Part shown: positions 54,695-64,000 of the stretch, piece by piece
Layout of the letters: the number at the start of each line of letters is the position of its first letter
Position numbering within the stretch: position 1 is the stretch's first letter
Assembly (NCBI RefSeq): GCF_001659605.2
Contig: NC_035166.2
Coordinates: 17,317,003-17,381,002 of the forward strand
DNA: 64,000 bases
Reading direction: 5' to 3'
From: Manihot esculenta
Taxonomy: Eukaryota > Streptophyta > Magnoliopsida > Malpighiales > Euphorbiaceae
The notes under the pieces: model-generated
What the model was told of the DNA's origin: nothing
The model's database searches: none
The model's input: only the letters and a program-made list of their open reading frames with translations
Made by a program: the position numbers and the translations under genes

Positions 54695-57547
54695 GGTCGG
54701 CCTTCCTGCATAAGAACAGCACCAATACCAATCCCAGAAGCATCACATTCAATTTCAAAGGTTTTAGAAAAATCAGGTAACCTTAAAACAAGAGCAGCAG
54801 TAAGTTTTTCCTTTAATGTGTTAAATGCAAGTTCCTGTTCTTTACCTCATTTAAACCCAACAGCCTTTTTAATAATCTCATTTAGAGGTGCAGCAATAGT
54901 GCTGAAATCTCTAACAAACCTCCTATAGAAGCTTGCCAATCCATGAAAGGATCTCACCTCATTAGCATTCTTAGATGTAGGCCATTCTTGGATAGCCTTA
55001 ACCTTTTCAGTATCTACCTCAACTCCACGTGAACTAATAATAAATCCTAGGAATATGACACTATCAGTACAAAATGTGCATTTCTTAAGATTAGCATACA
55101 GTTCATGTTCACGCAACTTCTGTAAAACAAGTTCAACATGCCTAATGTGGTCATCCATGTTTCGGCTATAAATCAATATATCATCAAAATACACAACCAC
55201 AAACTTACCTAGGTAATCACGCAAAACATGGTTCATCAATCTCATAAATGTGCTAGGTGCATTAGTTAAGCCAAAAGGCATGACTAACCATTCATATAAA
55301 CCATATTTTTTCTTAAAGGCAGTTTTCCACTCATCACCTAACTTCATCCTAATTTGATGATAACCGCTTTTCAAATCAATTTTTGTAAAGAAAACAGCAC
55401 CACATAATTCTTCAAGCATATCATCTAATCTAGGAATAGGATGGCGATACTTTACAGTGATTTTGTTGATCGCACGACAATCAACACACATGCGCATTGT
55501 TCCATCTTTCTTTGGAACCAACAAAACAGGTACTGCGCATGGACTAAGGCTCTCCCTGATATGTCCCTTAGCCAGCAACTCATCAACTTGCTTTTGCAAT
55601 TCCTTCGTCTCCTCAGGATTGCTACGGTAAGCTGGACGGTTTGGAATCTGAGCTCCAGGAAAAAAATCGATTTGATGTTCTATTCCCCTAATGGGTGGCA
55701 ACCCAGATGGCACCTCCTCAGGAAATACATCCGCAAACTCCTGCAATAACTTAGAAAAAGAACTAGGCAATTCAACAGTAGGGTTAGTCTCAATCATAAA
55801 ATTGGAACTAAAACGCAATATAATCAAAGCTCTCTTCCCTAAGTATGCTTTCTTCAGCTCTCTCTCTTTACAATAAAAGGAAGACTTGCTGAATTCTTCA
55901 CTCTTCTCACTCAGCTCTCCTTTTACCTCCACACTCACTAACGTTTTCTCTCCTGCACATCTCTCATTTTTATCCTTTCCCGTGCAGTCACTCTCCTTTG
56001 GGCCATTCGAAACATTCATTTTACTACTGGCCTCTTTTCCCTCATTCTTTTTACTTGTCTCACCTCCCTTACCCAATTTAGCAGATTGTTGTAATTTCAC
56101 TTGATCTGCATATACATCTTTAGGAGATAATGGTACAAGTATATGTTTTACACCGAGGAACGTAAAAGAAAACCTATTACTATACCCATCATGAATGACA
56201 CGCCTATCAAATTGCCATGGTCTACCTAACAAAATGTGTCCAGCCTGCATGGGTACAATATCACAAGTAACCTCATCTACATATTTGCCAATAGAAAATG
56301 ACACTTTACATTGCTTGGTTACCTTTGCCTCGCCGCTATCATTCAACCACTGAAGTCTGTAAGGATTAGGGTGTTTAATAGTTTCTAGTCCTAATTTATC
56401 AACTAAAATAGTACTAGCACAATTAACTTGACTACCCGAATCTATTATCATGCTACAGACTTTACCACCAACCAAACAACGAGTGTGAAAGATGTTTTCA
56501 CGCTGTTCAAGTCCCTCTTCTTTAATAGAAACATTTAAAGTACGCAATATCACTAAGGACTCTCCTTGAACAGGATACTCTTCTATCTCTACATCAGAAC
56601 AATCTTCTAAAGGTGGTACTTCATCAGAATCAGAATCACTTTCGGAGACTATCTCATCTCCCCTCACTACCATGGCACGTTTATTAGCACACTCATTGGC
56701 ATAATGCCCACGCCCTTTACATTTAAAGCACTGAATATCTCTAGTTCTATTTGATTTAGGGGCTGATTCATTTTTACCATGAGAGTTGGATGTTTCTTTG
56801 GAAGGTAACATGCCTTTTTGAGTTGAAGACTTTTCAAACCTTTTAGGATCAGACTTGGTGTTCCATTTGGAACCCCATTTGCTGTTGGAGTTTTGAGCAG
56901 CCCTGTTGCTCCCCCATCTATTTCGGCCTCTTTGTCTTTCCACCTTAATTGCAATGTTCACCAAGTCTTCCAAATCAACATATGGTTGCAAATCAACCAC
57001 ATCAGCAATCTCCTTGTTTAGACCACCAAAGAAACGAGCCATAGTCTGGTCTTCCTCCTCCACTATGTTTGCTTTGATCAGGAGCAACTCCATCTCCTTA
57101 TGATACTCATCAACAGACTTTGATCCCTGAGTTAATCTTTGCAATTGATGATGGAGATCTCTATGGTAATAAGTAGGCACATATTTCTTCCTCATGATTC
57201 GCTTCATCTCATCCCAACTAGCAATGGGTAACTCTCCATTCCTTCTCCTAGATTTCACAAGCTCATCCCACCATATTAGTGCATAATCTGAAAACTCAAG
57301 GGCAGCAAGTTTTACCTTTTTATCATCGGAATAGTTTTGACAGTTAAAAACCATCTCCACTTTACGCTCCCACTCTAAATAGGCATCAACATCAGCCTTA
57401 CCATTGAAGCTTGGAATCTTCATCTTTATGGAGTTCATACTGTTATCTACATATGGTACACGATCATTGAACCTTCTGGCTCGGACAGGGGCTGATTGTG
57501 CCTCATTTTCCTCATCATAGGATGGATCGTGTGTATCATCATCCCTC
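54695..57547 (-). pseudogene. B#2 gag, protease, RT and RNase H start
   Basis: Open for about 900 codons. Gag core SMNSIKMKIPSFNG...YHKEMELLL; knuckle CFKCKGRGHYANEC (near 56690-56740); protease MIIDSGSQVNCAS (near 56415-56455) with HILLGRPWQ; RT MCVDCRAIN and YFDDILIYS (near 55166-55195). RNase H begins [11 protein letters not shown] at about 54725. A TGG to TGA change near 54847 stops the frame after VGFK. The first 50-odd residues of gag are missing. Confidence 0.85.
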
Positions 57548-58313
57548 TGATGTAAGCACAACCAACAAACACAAAAATGATGAGCTAGCATTGGCTCAAG
57601 GACCAATTACAAGGTTGAGATCCAAGAGGTTGAAGGAAGCACTTCAAGGATTCATGAAGGGATATGTTGAACCTTTGCAAGTTGATTTTGAAGTTGAAGA
57701 ACAATCTGGCTATTCCAAGTCCATTAGGCCGAATGTGTCCTTATTGACGATTCAAAATTTTGTATTTGCATTAACAGATTCCCCATCAATAATTCAGTAG
57801 TGGATAGTTAACCAATAGTGCGTAGTTATTCAGAAGTGGATAGTGGCATAGTTCATGGGTTCATGCATAGTAGTGGGTAGTGGCATAGATCATGGGTTCA
57901 TGCATAGTAGTGAGTACTGGCATAGATCATGGGTCCATGCATAGTAGTGGGGAGTGGCAAACATCATTGGTCTTTATTTAGGTTTTTACTTTTTGTTTTT
58001 TTTTAGTTAGGCTAGGCTGGCTTAGGGTATGTAAAGCATCTCTTTTTTCATATTGTACACAAAGATTATCAATTATTCAATATAATTGCTATATATGATT
58101 CTTCTTTGAGAGCTTAAGAGAGATTTTGGTTCTTAACATTGCATCACGAATAAAGTTTGATACTAACTTGTATGGTTCTTATTCTTGCTGCTCTTGAAAT
58201 CAATAAGTTATAAGTGTTCTTAATTGCATGTTAATTAAGGGTGCTTTAGATTGGGGAATTATTTTTCAGAACTAAGTTCTTTTTACTAGGGTATGTGTCG
58301 TTTCAGTCTCTAA
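57548..58313 (+). repeat. Y LTR, 3'-truncated, opposite to B#2
   Basis: Starts TGATGTAAGC directly against broken B#2 gag and ends in CAGTCTCTAA, lacking the last 20-odd bases. It has an inserted T/G-rich stretch near 57986-58030. Its orientation is opposite to B#2, so it is not the B#2 5' LTR. Confidence 0.75.
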
Positions 58314-58742
58314 CACGGGACGCCTAGAAGCATGTGTAGGGTAATTCAACTTATGCTTCTTCAGCTGCCTAGAAGCATAAGCAATCACCCTTTCATTCTG
58401 CATCAGTACACAACCCAGTCCCACACGGGACGCATCACAATAGACTGAGAAGTCTTCATTACTAGATGGCAGAGCTAACACTGGTGCTGAAGTCAACCTC
58501 TTCTTTAGCTCCTCAAAGCTCTCCTCACACTGGTCGGTCCACACAAACCTCTGGTTCTTCTTAGTTAGTCTGGTCATGGGAGCTGCAATCTTAAAGAAGT
58601 CCTGAACGAACCTCCTGTAGTAACCTGCTAGACCCAAGAAGCTCTTGATCTCTGTCACTGTAGTGGGTCTAGGCCAGTTTGCTACAGCTTCCACTTTCTT
58701 GGGGTCTACCTCGATTCCATTTTCTGACACCACATGCCCCAA
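58314..58742 (-). pseudogene. C RT end and RNase H start
   Basis: [59 protein letters not shown], then nonsense. The last bases (CACGGGACGC, CTAGAAGCAT) are copies of sequence 60-120 bases inside C (58432, 58368), consistent with templated filler. Confidence 0.75.
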
Positions 58743-58760
58743 GAATGAAATGCTCCTCAG

Positions 58761-59567
58761 TCAGAACTCACATTGACTGAAAACTCTGTTCATGAGGTCC
58801 ATGAATGCTGCAGAGGCATTAGTTAACCCGAACGGCATCACAAGGAACTCATAGTGCCCATATCTGGTCCTGAAGGTTGTTTTCGACACATCCTCTTCTC
58901 TTATCCTCAGCTGATGATACCCCGATCTCAGATCTATTTTGGAGAAACAACATGCTCCTGCTAGCTGGTCGAATAGATCGTCGATCCTTAGCAACGGGTA
59001 CCTATTCTTGGTAGTGACCTTGTTCAACTGCCGGTAGTCGATACAAAGTCTGAGGGATTCATCCTTCTTTTTCACAAATAGCACTGGAGCACCCCAAGGT
59101 GAGGTACTCGGTCGGATGAAGCCCTTATCTACCAACTCTTGCAACTGCTCTTTAAGCTCTTTCAATTCTGCGGGTGCCATCCTGTAGGGAGGGATGGAGA
59201 TCGGTCTGGTTCCAGGCATCAACTCAATTTCGAACTCTATCTCCCTAGCAGGTGGTAAATCGGGCACTGAGGCGGGCTCTCTGACATGACTATCCAGCTC
59301 TCTCACATGAGCTAGAAAACCCTGACAACCCCTCCTGAGGAGCCTACGAGCCTGTAGAGCTGATATCATACCTCTAGGTGTACTCCCCCTATCTCCTCTG
59401 AAGACAACCTCTGACCCATCTTGACATCTGAACTTGACTACCTTGTCTCTGCAGTCCAAGGTAGCTCCATGGGTAGATAGCCAATCCATCCCTAGAATGA
59501 CGTCAAAATCTGTCAAATCTAGAACCACCAGGTCGGCGGAAAGGCATCTGACTCTGGACTATACTGG
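58761..59567 (-). pseudogene. C protease end and RT
   Basis: [17 protein letters not shown], then RT ([20 protein letters not shown]) to MDLMNRVFS. There it jumps to QCEF, losing about 65 residues including the catalytic FIDD box. About 15 residues before LPPAREIEF are also missing relative to A. Confidence 0.8.
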
Positions 59568-59572
59568 CAGAC

Positions 59573-60371
59573 TGATACGGATCCAATAGGACAAATTTCT
59601 AACAATGGTGTGGAGCAAACTTATATCATTCCAATGGATCCAAGAGTAGTTCAAAATCATATTCATATAATCCATATATATTTGGGGCGTGCTTCAATTC
59701 ATATGGGACAGATTTGGTGCAACGCTTGCAATCATAGGCTGAGGGAGCCTAATCAAACCTATGGGCTAAAACTACATAAAGGAAAGCCCAAAGTGAAGAT
59801 CAAGTAAGGCTTTTGTGAAGATTCAACTTTGTTATGATGGGCTTGCTAGTTTTATTATTTAAACACTTGTTTTATTTTAGTTTTGTTTGGGCTTGTATTC
59901 TGGCCATATTTTATCTTTTAAGTTTTAGAGTGTTGGGCCATGTTGTGGGCTTATATTTTAATACCTATGTGTTATTTTAGTGTGTGATTAGGCTTGGGTC
60001 TTATGTGTTTAAGTCAGGCCCAAGAAGAGTGTCTTAGGGTTTTATTTGTTTTTCTCCTTACTATATAAGGATAAGAATTAATTGTAAGAGCCAGCTTTTA
60101 ATCAAACTTTTCAGAATTTCTTTCATGCCTTTGGCGTGTATTGCTTTGAGTGAGAGTGAGGATTTGCTTTCATCAATTGCACCAGGAATCTTGGCTAACT
60201 TATCAACTATTCGTTGTGGCGTTTGTCGGATTCTCATCTAAATCCTTCGATCATTGGTGTTTCAGCTTCTCTAAGTTTGGGGTGCCATAGGAGGTGGGTT
60301 TATCAGATCTTTGGATTCCGTATCTACTTGTGCGTGTGGGTTTGAGGCTTGTGCCATAGGGTTCCGCGTCA
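59573..60371 (+). mobile_element. Solo X LTR in element C
   Basis: 799 bases, TGATACGGATCC to CCGCGTCA, with CAGAC duplicated at 59568-59572 and 60372-60376. The cleanest definition of the X LTR ends. Confidence 0.95.
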
Positions 60372-60376
60372 CAGAC

Positions 60377-61600
60377 TGACTCTGCCACTGACGGGTCACA
60401 CTTGGGTCCACTGACCCATAAGGGACACTCTAACCCAGAGACCATCAATCTCAACCTCTCGATGGCCCTCGGAGCAATGAAAGAATGAGATGCACCAGGG
60501 TCCATTAATGCATACACATCAGAACAACCAATGATGAGATTACCTGACACCACGATGTTGGATGTGTTTGCCTTCTGCTGAGTCATGGTGAAGATCCGTG
60601 CTGGAGCTGATGGACCTTCACCTCTGAAACTTGCTGAAGAAGAGGCTGCCCCTCTCCCTCTGCCTCTGCCACTAGCCTGAGTCGCGGCTGGAGCTACTGG
60701 TTGAGCCACACTGCCAAAGGCTGTCTGCTGAGACTGCGCCATAAAAGCTTCTCTAGGACACTCCCGAGCCATGTGTCCCTCCTGCCCACATCTGAAGCAG
60801 GCTGTTGTCCCAACCAGACATACACCCTTGTGCGGCTTCCCACACTTCCTGCATATTGCATTATCTGCACCCGAGCTCGAGTCACTTCCTAATCCCAGAC
60901 CAGACTTGATCTTATTCCAGAACTTGTTCTTCTTTGACTTCTTGGGGCCTCTGTCCCACTTCTTACTGCCTGAACTCAGAGAAGAAGGGTCTAACCTTCC
61001 CCCACCTGGGGCCTTGGAACCAGAAGGCTGTGACACTGACTGCTTGACTTTCCCTTCGATGATAGCACTAGCCTCCATCCTCCGAGCCATATCCACTATG
61101 GCATGGAAACTCTCCCTCTCTGCTGACTGAATCAAGGAGGAATACCTGGAATGGAGCCTCATGATATACCTCCTTGACGTCCTCTGATCTGTGTCTAGAT
61201 TCTGCCCAGCAAACGGCAACAGCTCCAAGAATCTGTCTGTATACTCATCCACGCTCATCTCCTCTGTCTGCCTCAACTGTTCAAATTCAATCATTTTCAG
61301 CTCCCTGGAACTGTCAGGGAAAGCCCATCCTGCAAACTCATTGGCAAACTCCTCCCAGGATAGACTATCCAACCTCGGGTTCACATAATTCTTAAACCAC
61401 TCTCGGGCCTTTTTGCATTTTAGTGTGAACCCAGCCATCTGAATGGCTCTACTGTCATCAGCTCCTATCTCATCTGTAATCGTTCTGACCCTCTCAAGGT
61501 ACACAAACGGGTCATCACCGATTTCAAACTGGGGAGCACCTAGCTTCATGTAATCGGTCATCTTGACCTTGCTCCCTCCAGATGAGCTAGGTTTAGTCAT
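60377..61600 (-). pseudogene. C gag core, zinc knuckle and protease start
   Basis: MTDYMKLGAPQFEIGDDPF..., [15 protein letters not shown] and the protease motif [12 protein letters not shown], same order and motifs as A. Open from 61600 down to the X LTR. A frameshift near 61600 separates it from the gag start. Confidence 0.82.
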
Positions 61601-62148
61601 ATGAGTTTCTGGGACCGTAGGTGCTGCTGGTGGTGGAGGAGGTGCAGCATCCCCGGGGTAGGGTTTGCTGTACCTGGGTAGAATGATGGGAGTGGGTACA
61701 TAGGGTACTGTGGGTATGGTGGGTAGAAAGGTGGGTATGGCATGTGAGAGTGATAAGGGTTATAGCTAGCGTAATTCAATGTACCTCCCATCGAATACCC
61801 GGGATTTTGAGAAAAGGGTGGGTACTGGGGTGGCTGAACAAATCTCGAGGCCTGAGTGCCTCCTTGGGACTCTCCCACATCCTCTTCCGACATACTCACT
61901 CCAAGACTGCCATCCCTCCTCTGATCTACATCCATCTGATCCCCCACATCCTCTGACATACCACCCTGAACTGTTCCTCTCACTGATCTGCTTCTTCCCA
62001 GATCCAAAGACCTTCTAAGGTCTCTTACAGTTCTTTCTCTGCTGGACCTACTAGACATTGCCCTAGGCAATGCTGGAGGACGGGCATCCGTGCCCTTGTC
62101 CTGGGGTGGTACTCTAGTCAATCGTGCAGATCGACGAGTTCCTCTCAT
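61597..62148 (-). pseudogene. C gag, N-terminal part
   Basis: Starts [15 protein letters not shown] at 62148, matching the start of A. It is followed by a Pro/Tyr-rich stretch like that of A, then a frameshift into the gag core. Confidence 0.78.
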
Positions 62149-62422
62149 CCTGTTTACTAAAAAACAACACACATCACATAAACATCAGCATCAAATGGTT
62201 CATGCGCAAACACATGAACCCTCATCATATACATCACATACATAGCATATCATCAATGCACATGTATACAATCATGGCATTTCACATTATCAATCAAGAC
62301 AGGACACTACATCCTATCCTAGTGGACATGATCTTCCTATTGTGCTTGACCTTCTATAACATCTATGAGCCCGACACTTTCTATAGGTCCGATCATATGA
62401 ACCTAGGGCTCTGATACCAATC
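62149..62422 (-). other. C leader and PBS
   Basis: Short non-coding leader with CA-rich repeats. PBS (reverse of TGGTATCAGAGC) at 62408-62419, three bases from the LTR. Confidence 0.75.
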
Positions 62423-62509
62423 TGTAATGACCCGGAAACCGGACCGCCACCGGTACTAGGATCCAGATCGGCTTAAGGCCGCCGGGACCCGTAGCAAGCC
62501 TAACATACA
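62423..62509 (-). repeat. C 5' LTR end
   Basis: TGTAATGACCCGG to AACATACA, cut by the W element. It matches the end of the LTR fragment at 41740-41822. Confidence 0.8.
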
Positions 62510-63340
62510 TGATACGGATAAGGAAATAATACGATACTTCAAAGATTTAAAAAGGGAAACTCCAAATCATGACAAATCAAGTTACAATCGCTTAATTCAA
62601 GGCTTACGAGATGAGAACTATATTTGGGAAGCATGGGAGAATAAGGAAACAAATCAGACTCTCTTCAACACATGTGGACGCACAACACAATTTCAGATCG
62701 CGTAATGCATGTGTGGCCAAATTGCATTTAGGCCAGTTTTATTATTTTGGTATTTTAGTATTTTGTGGGATTTGTTTTAAATTAATTTGGCCTATATTAG
62801 AAGCCAAATTCGTGCAGCCCATTTAGGAAGGAGATTTCTCCAAGATAATTTAGGAAAATGATCTTTAATGTAATCCAGATTTGACTATTTGACTAGATAC
62901 CCTTCCTATATTGTAATTACACCATCCTACAATAGAATTAGGGTTTGAAGGCTATAAAAACACCCTTAAGGTGGCAGCCACGAGAAGACAGTGAATAAAA
63001 ATGATTTTTTGAACAATATTTGGTTCTTCTCCATTATTTGGTAACTTATCAAGGTTTAACCTTGTGGCGTTCTGATATGGATTTCCTCCATGCTTAGTTA
63101 ACTTATCAAAAATTTCTTGTGGCGTTCTCGAAGCTGGAATCGCTTGATTATCTATGTTTCTAATCACATGGTTGGTTAGGGGTGTGGTAGAGCAACCTTC
63201 GCTTGATTATCCATGTTTCTAATCACATTCGTTGGTTAGGGGTGTGGTAGAGCAACCTTCTGGAAGATATCTTTGTCTTGTTCTCTATCAAGTTGTGTGA
63301 CGGGGTTTTTGATCACAAGTTGGTCCTGGGTTCCGCATCA
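62510..63340 (+). repeat. W 5' LTR
   Basis: 831 bases, TGATACGG to CCGCATCA. TATAAAAA at 62953-62960. Tandem units near 63130-63260. Confidence 0.9.
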
Positions 63341-63342
63341 GT

Positions 63343-63354
63343 TGGTATCAGAGC
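63343..63354 (+). other. PBS of the W element
   Basis: TGGTATCAGAGC after a GT spacer. Confidence 0.85.
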
Positions 63355-63629
63355 ACGGTGATAGATAAATTTCTATTTATCTATATTTATTTATTTCGTA
63401 AGTTTTTTTTTATTTTTTCATTATTTTTTTATTTCGGTTTATCTTATAATTTCTCTCAACAAAAAAAGGAAAAAAAAAAGAGAATTTATTTTTTATTTTA
63501 GTGTGAGATTTTTTCTTTAAAAAAAAAGTGAGAGATAAGAAAAAAAAAAAAAAAGAAGAGTAAAGAAAAAAAAATTATTTCAATTGTTTGATTTCAAAAA
63601 GAGAAAAAAAAAAGAAAAAACGAGGAGAG
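63355..63629 (+). other. W leader, low complexity
   Basis: Very A/T-rich with A runs near 63465-63478, 63539-63554 and 63605-63618. No coding signal. Confidence 0.7.
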
Positions 63630-63953
63630 ATGTCAAAATTTAGTGTTTTATTAATGAAATATCATACTGCATTCAAGGAGAATCCCATGTCGATCGATTC
63701 TTTTCTTATCATTATGGTTGAAGATTCGAGGACGAATCTTTTTGAAGAAGCAGAGAATGCTACGGATAAGGAAATAATACGATACTTCAAAGATTTAAAA
63801 AGGGAAACTCCAAATCATGACAAATCAAGTTACAATCGCTTAATTCAAGGCTTACGAGATGAGAACTATATTTGGGAAGCATGGGAGAATAAGGAAACAA
63901 ATCAGACTCTCTTCAACACATGTGGACGCACAACACAATTTCAGATCGCGTAA
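63630..63953 (+). CDS. W minimal ORF (pol-end remnant plus U3 tail)
   Basis: From MSKFSVLLMKYH, about 107 residues. VEDSRTNLFEEAEN matches the end of CRM pol before the PPT (DSRTNPFQEGG in B). The frame then runs through PPT and U3 and ends at TTQFQIA. Nothing enzymatic is left. It may be read by chance, but the U3 part is also nearly intact in other W copies (203-398, 28296-28492). Confidence 0.5.
   Translation: MSKFSVLLMKYHTAFKENPMSIDSFLIIMVEDSRTNLFEEAENATDKEIIRYFKDLKRETPNHDKSSYNRLIQGLRDENYIWEAWENKETNQTLFNTCGRTTQFQIA
63721..63757 (+). promoter_or_regulatory. Pre-PPT stem-loop and PPT of W
   Basis: AAGATTCG-AGGA-CGAATCTT at 63721-63740, a perfect 8-bp stem. GAAGAAGCAGAGAA at 63744-63757 is the PPT, unusual in containing a C. 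Confidence 0.65.
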
Positions 63954-64000
63954 TGCATGTGTGGCCAAATTGCATTTAGGCCAGTTTTATTATTTTGGTA
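63758..64000 (+). repeat. W 3' LTR, cut by window end
   Basis: 243 bases, one difference from the 5' LTR. Confidence 0.88.

Larger units (their letters stand above)
52340..57547 (-). mobile_element. B#2: CRM-type element without normal LTRs
   Basis: Gag-protease-RT-RNase H-integrase in one direction, interrupted only by a solo X LTR. The 3' side is the Y palindrome. The 5' side stops within gag at 57547 against a forward Y LTR. It is the best guide to B#1 and shows the empty sites for A, the Z palindrome and the W insertion. Confidence 0.85.
58314..62509 (-). mobile_element. C: Tekay-type element, truncated
   Basis: Reverse strand: 5' LTR end (62423-62509), PBS (62408-62419), gag, protease, RT, part of RNase H. 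Integrase and 3' LTR are absent; the element stops at 58314-58340 in a filler-like join. A solo X LTR is inserted in its protease. It is related to but distinct from A. Confidence 0.85.
62510..64000 (+). mobile_element. W element: young LTR retrotransposon with a 417-base interior
   Basis: 5' LTR 62510-63340, PBS 63343-63354, interior to 63757, 3' LTR from 63758 to beyond the window. The first 243 bases of the two LTRs differ at one base (TGATAC versus TGCTAC). The interior holds only an A/T-rich leader, a short frame, stem-loop and PPT. The left flank is ATACA (62505-62509); the right flank is outside. Nonautonomous and recent. Confidence 0.88.

Noticed and set aside
57548..58313. Y LTR as the 5' LTR of B#2
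   Set aside because: Its orientation is opposite to B#2, it abuts the middle of gag and no PBS or leader lies between.
63355..63629. Poly(A) tail or processed pseudogene
   Set aside because: The A runs sit between a PBS and a PPT in an LTR element leader, not at a 3' end.

Overview
This is a plant (eudicot-like) repeat nest. I found no host gene, tRNA, rRNA, CRISPR array or bacterial feature that I could support. Essentially all 64 kb is Ty3/gypsy LTR retrotransposon sequence inserted into other Ty3/gypsy sequence. Two chromovirus lineages dominate. One is CRM-like (centromeric-retrotransposon type RT and integrase). The other is Tekay/Del-like, with a C-terminal chromodomain. One fragmentary third lineage is possibly Galadriel. 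Every readable primer-binding site is TGGTATCAGAGC, matching initiator tRNA-Met. CRM and Tekay elements without genes suggest centromeric or pericentromeric heterochromatin, but no satellite array is visible. The species cannot be told from the sequence.

Family names used here (mine): X = short CRM derivative carrying only a gag-start/protease ORF, LTR about 799 bp, TGATACGGATCC...CCGCGTCA. D = autonomous CRM relative with an X-like LTR but a different U3 start, TGATACGAACC. Y/B = CRM element B with LTR Y, about 726 bp, TGATGTAAGC...CCGCATCA. Z = LTR of about 869 bp, TGATGTGAACC...CCGCGTCA. W = LTR of about 830 bp with a tiny interior, TGATACGGATAAGG...CCGCATCA. A and C/E = Tekay families with long LTRs, TGTAATACCC... 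and TGTAATGACC....

Layout: 1-2413 holds W fragments, a mosaic Y/W/X LTR and its PBS. 2414-10976 is a solo D-type LTR (-). It is split by X#1 (2670-10430, +), which is split by X#2 (6011-9732, -). 10982-12325 holds leader and LTR fragments. 12326-32520 is CRM element B#1 (-). Into B#1 are inserted Tekay element A (13185-22774, complete), a Z palindrome (25600-27109), a broken Z LTR (27352-27999), a W insertion with inverted ends (28296-29278) and a chimeric X/Y piece (29437-30575). 32521-33918 holds W and X fragments. 33919-40238 is X#3 (-), with a mosaic solo LTR in its leader and a short X insertion in its 5' LTR. 40239-41822 is a Tekay LTR fragment. 41823-47281 is D (+). 47282-51066 is fragments. 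51067-52339 is a Y palindrome joined to B#2 (-, to 57547), which carries a solo X LTR. 57548-58313 is a Y LTR. 58314-62509 is Tekay element C (-) with a solo X LTR. 62510-64000 is a young W element running off the window.

How the parts relate: X, Y, Z, W and D share PBS, LTR termini and the region before the polypurine tract. X and W lack RT and integrase and must have been moved by a D- or B-like partner. The most unusual signal is a set of insertions whose two ends are both U3 ends (LTR starts facing inward). Three are flanked by clear 5-bp target duplications, a fourth has a minimal form of the same layout, and a fifth is a palindrome without a duplication. They look like integrated products of reverse-transcriptase template switching. 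A second signal is a small stem-loop just before the polypurine tract, kept across families and reading frames, with a compensatory base-pair change. All boundaries were read by eye and may be off by a few bases.
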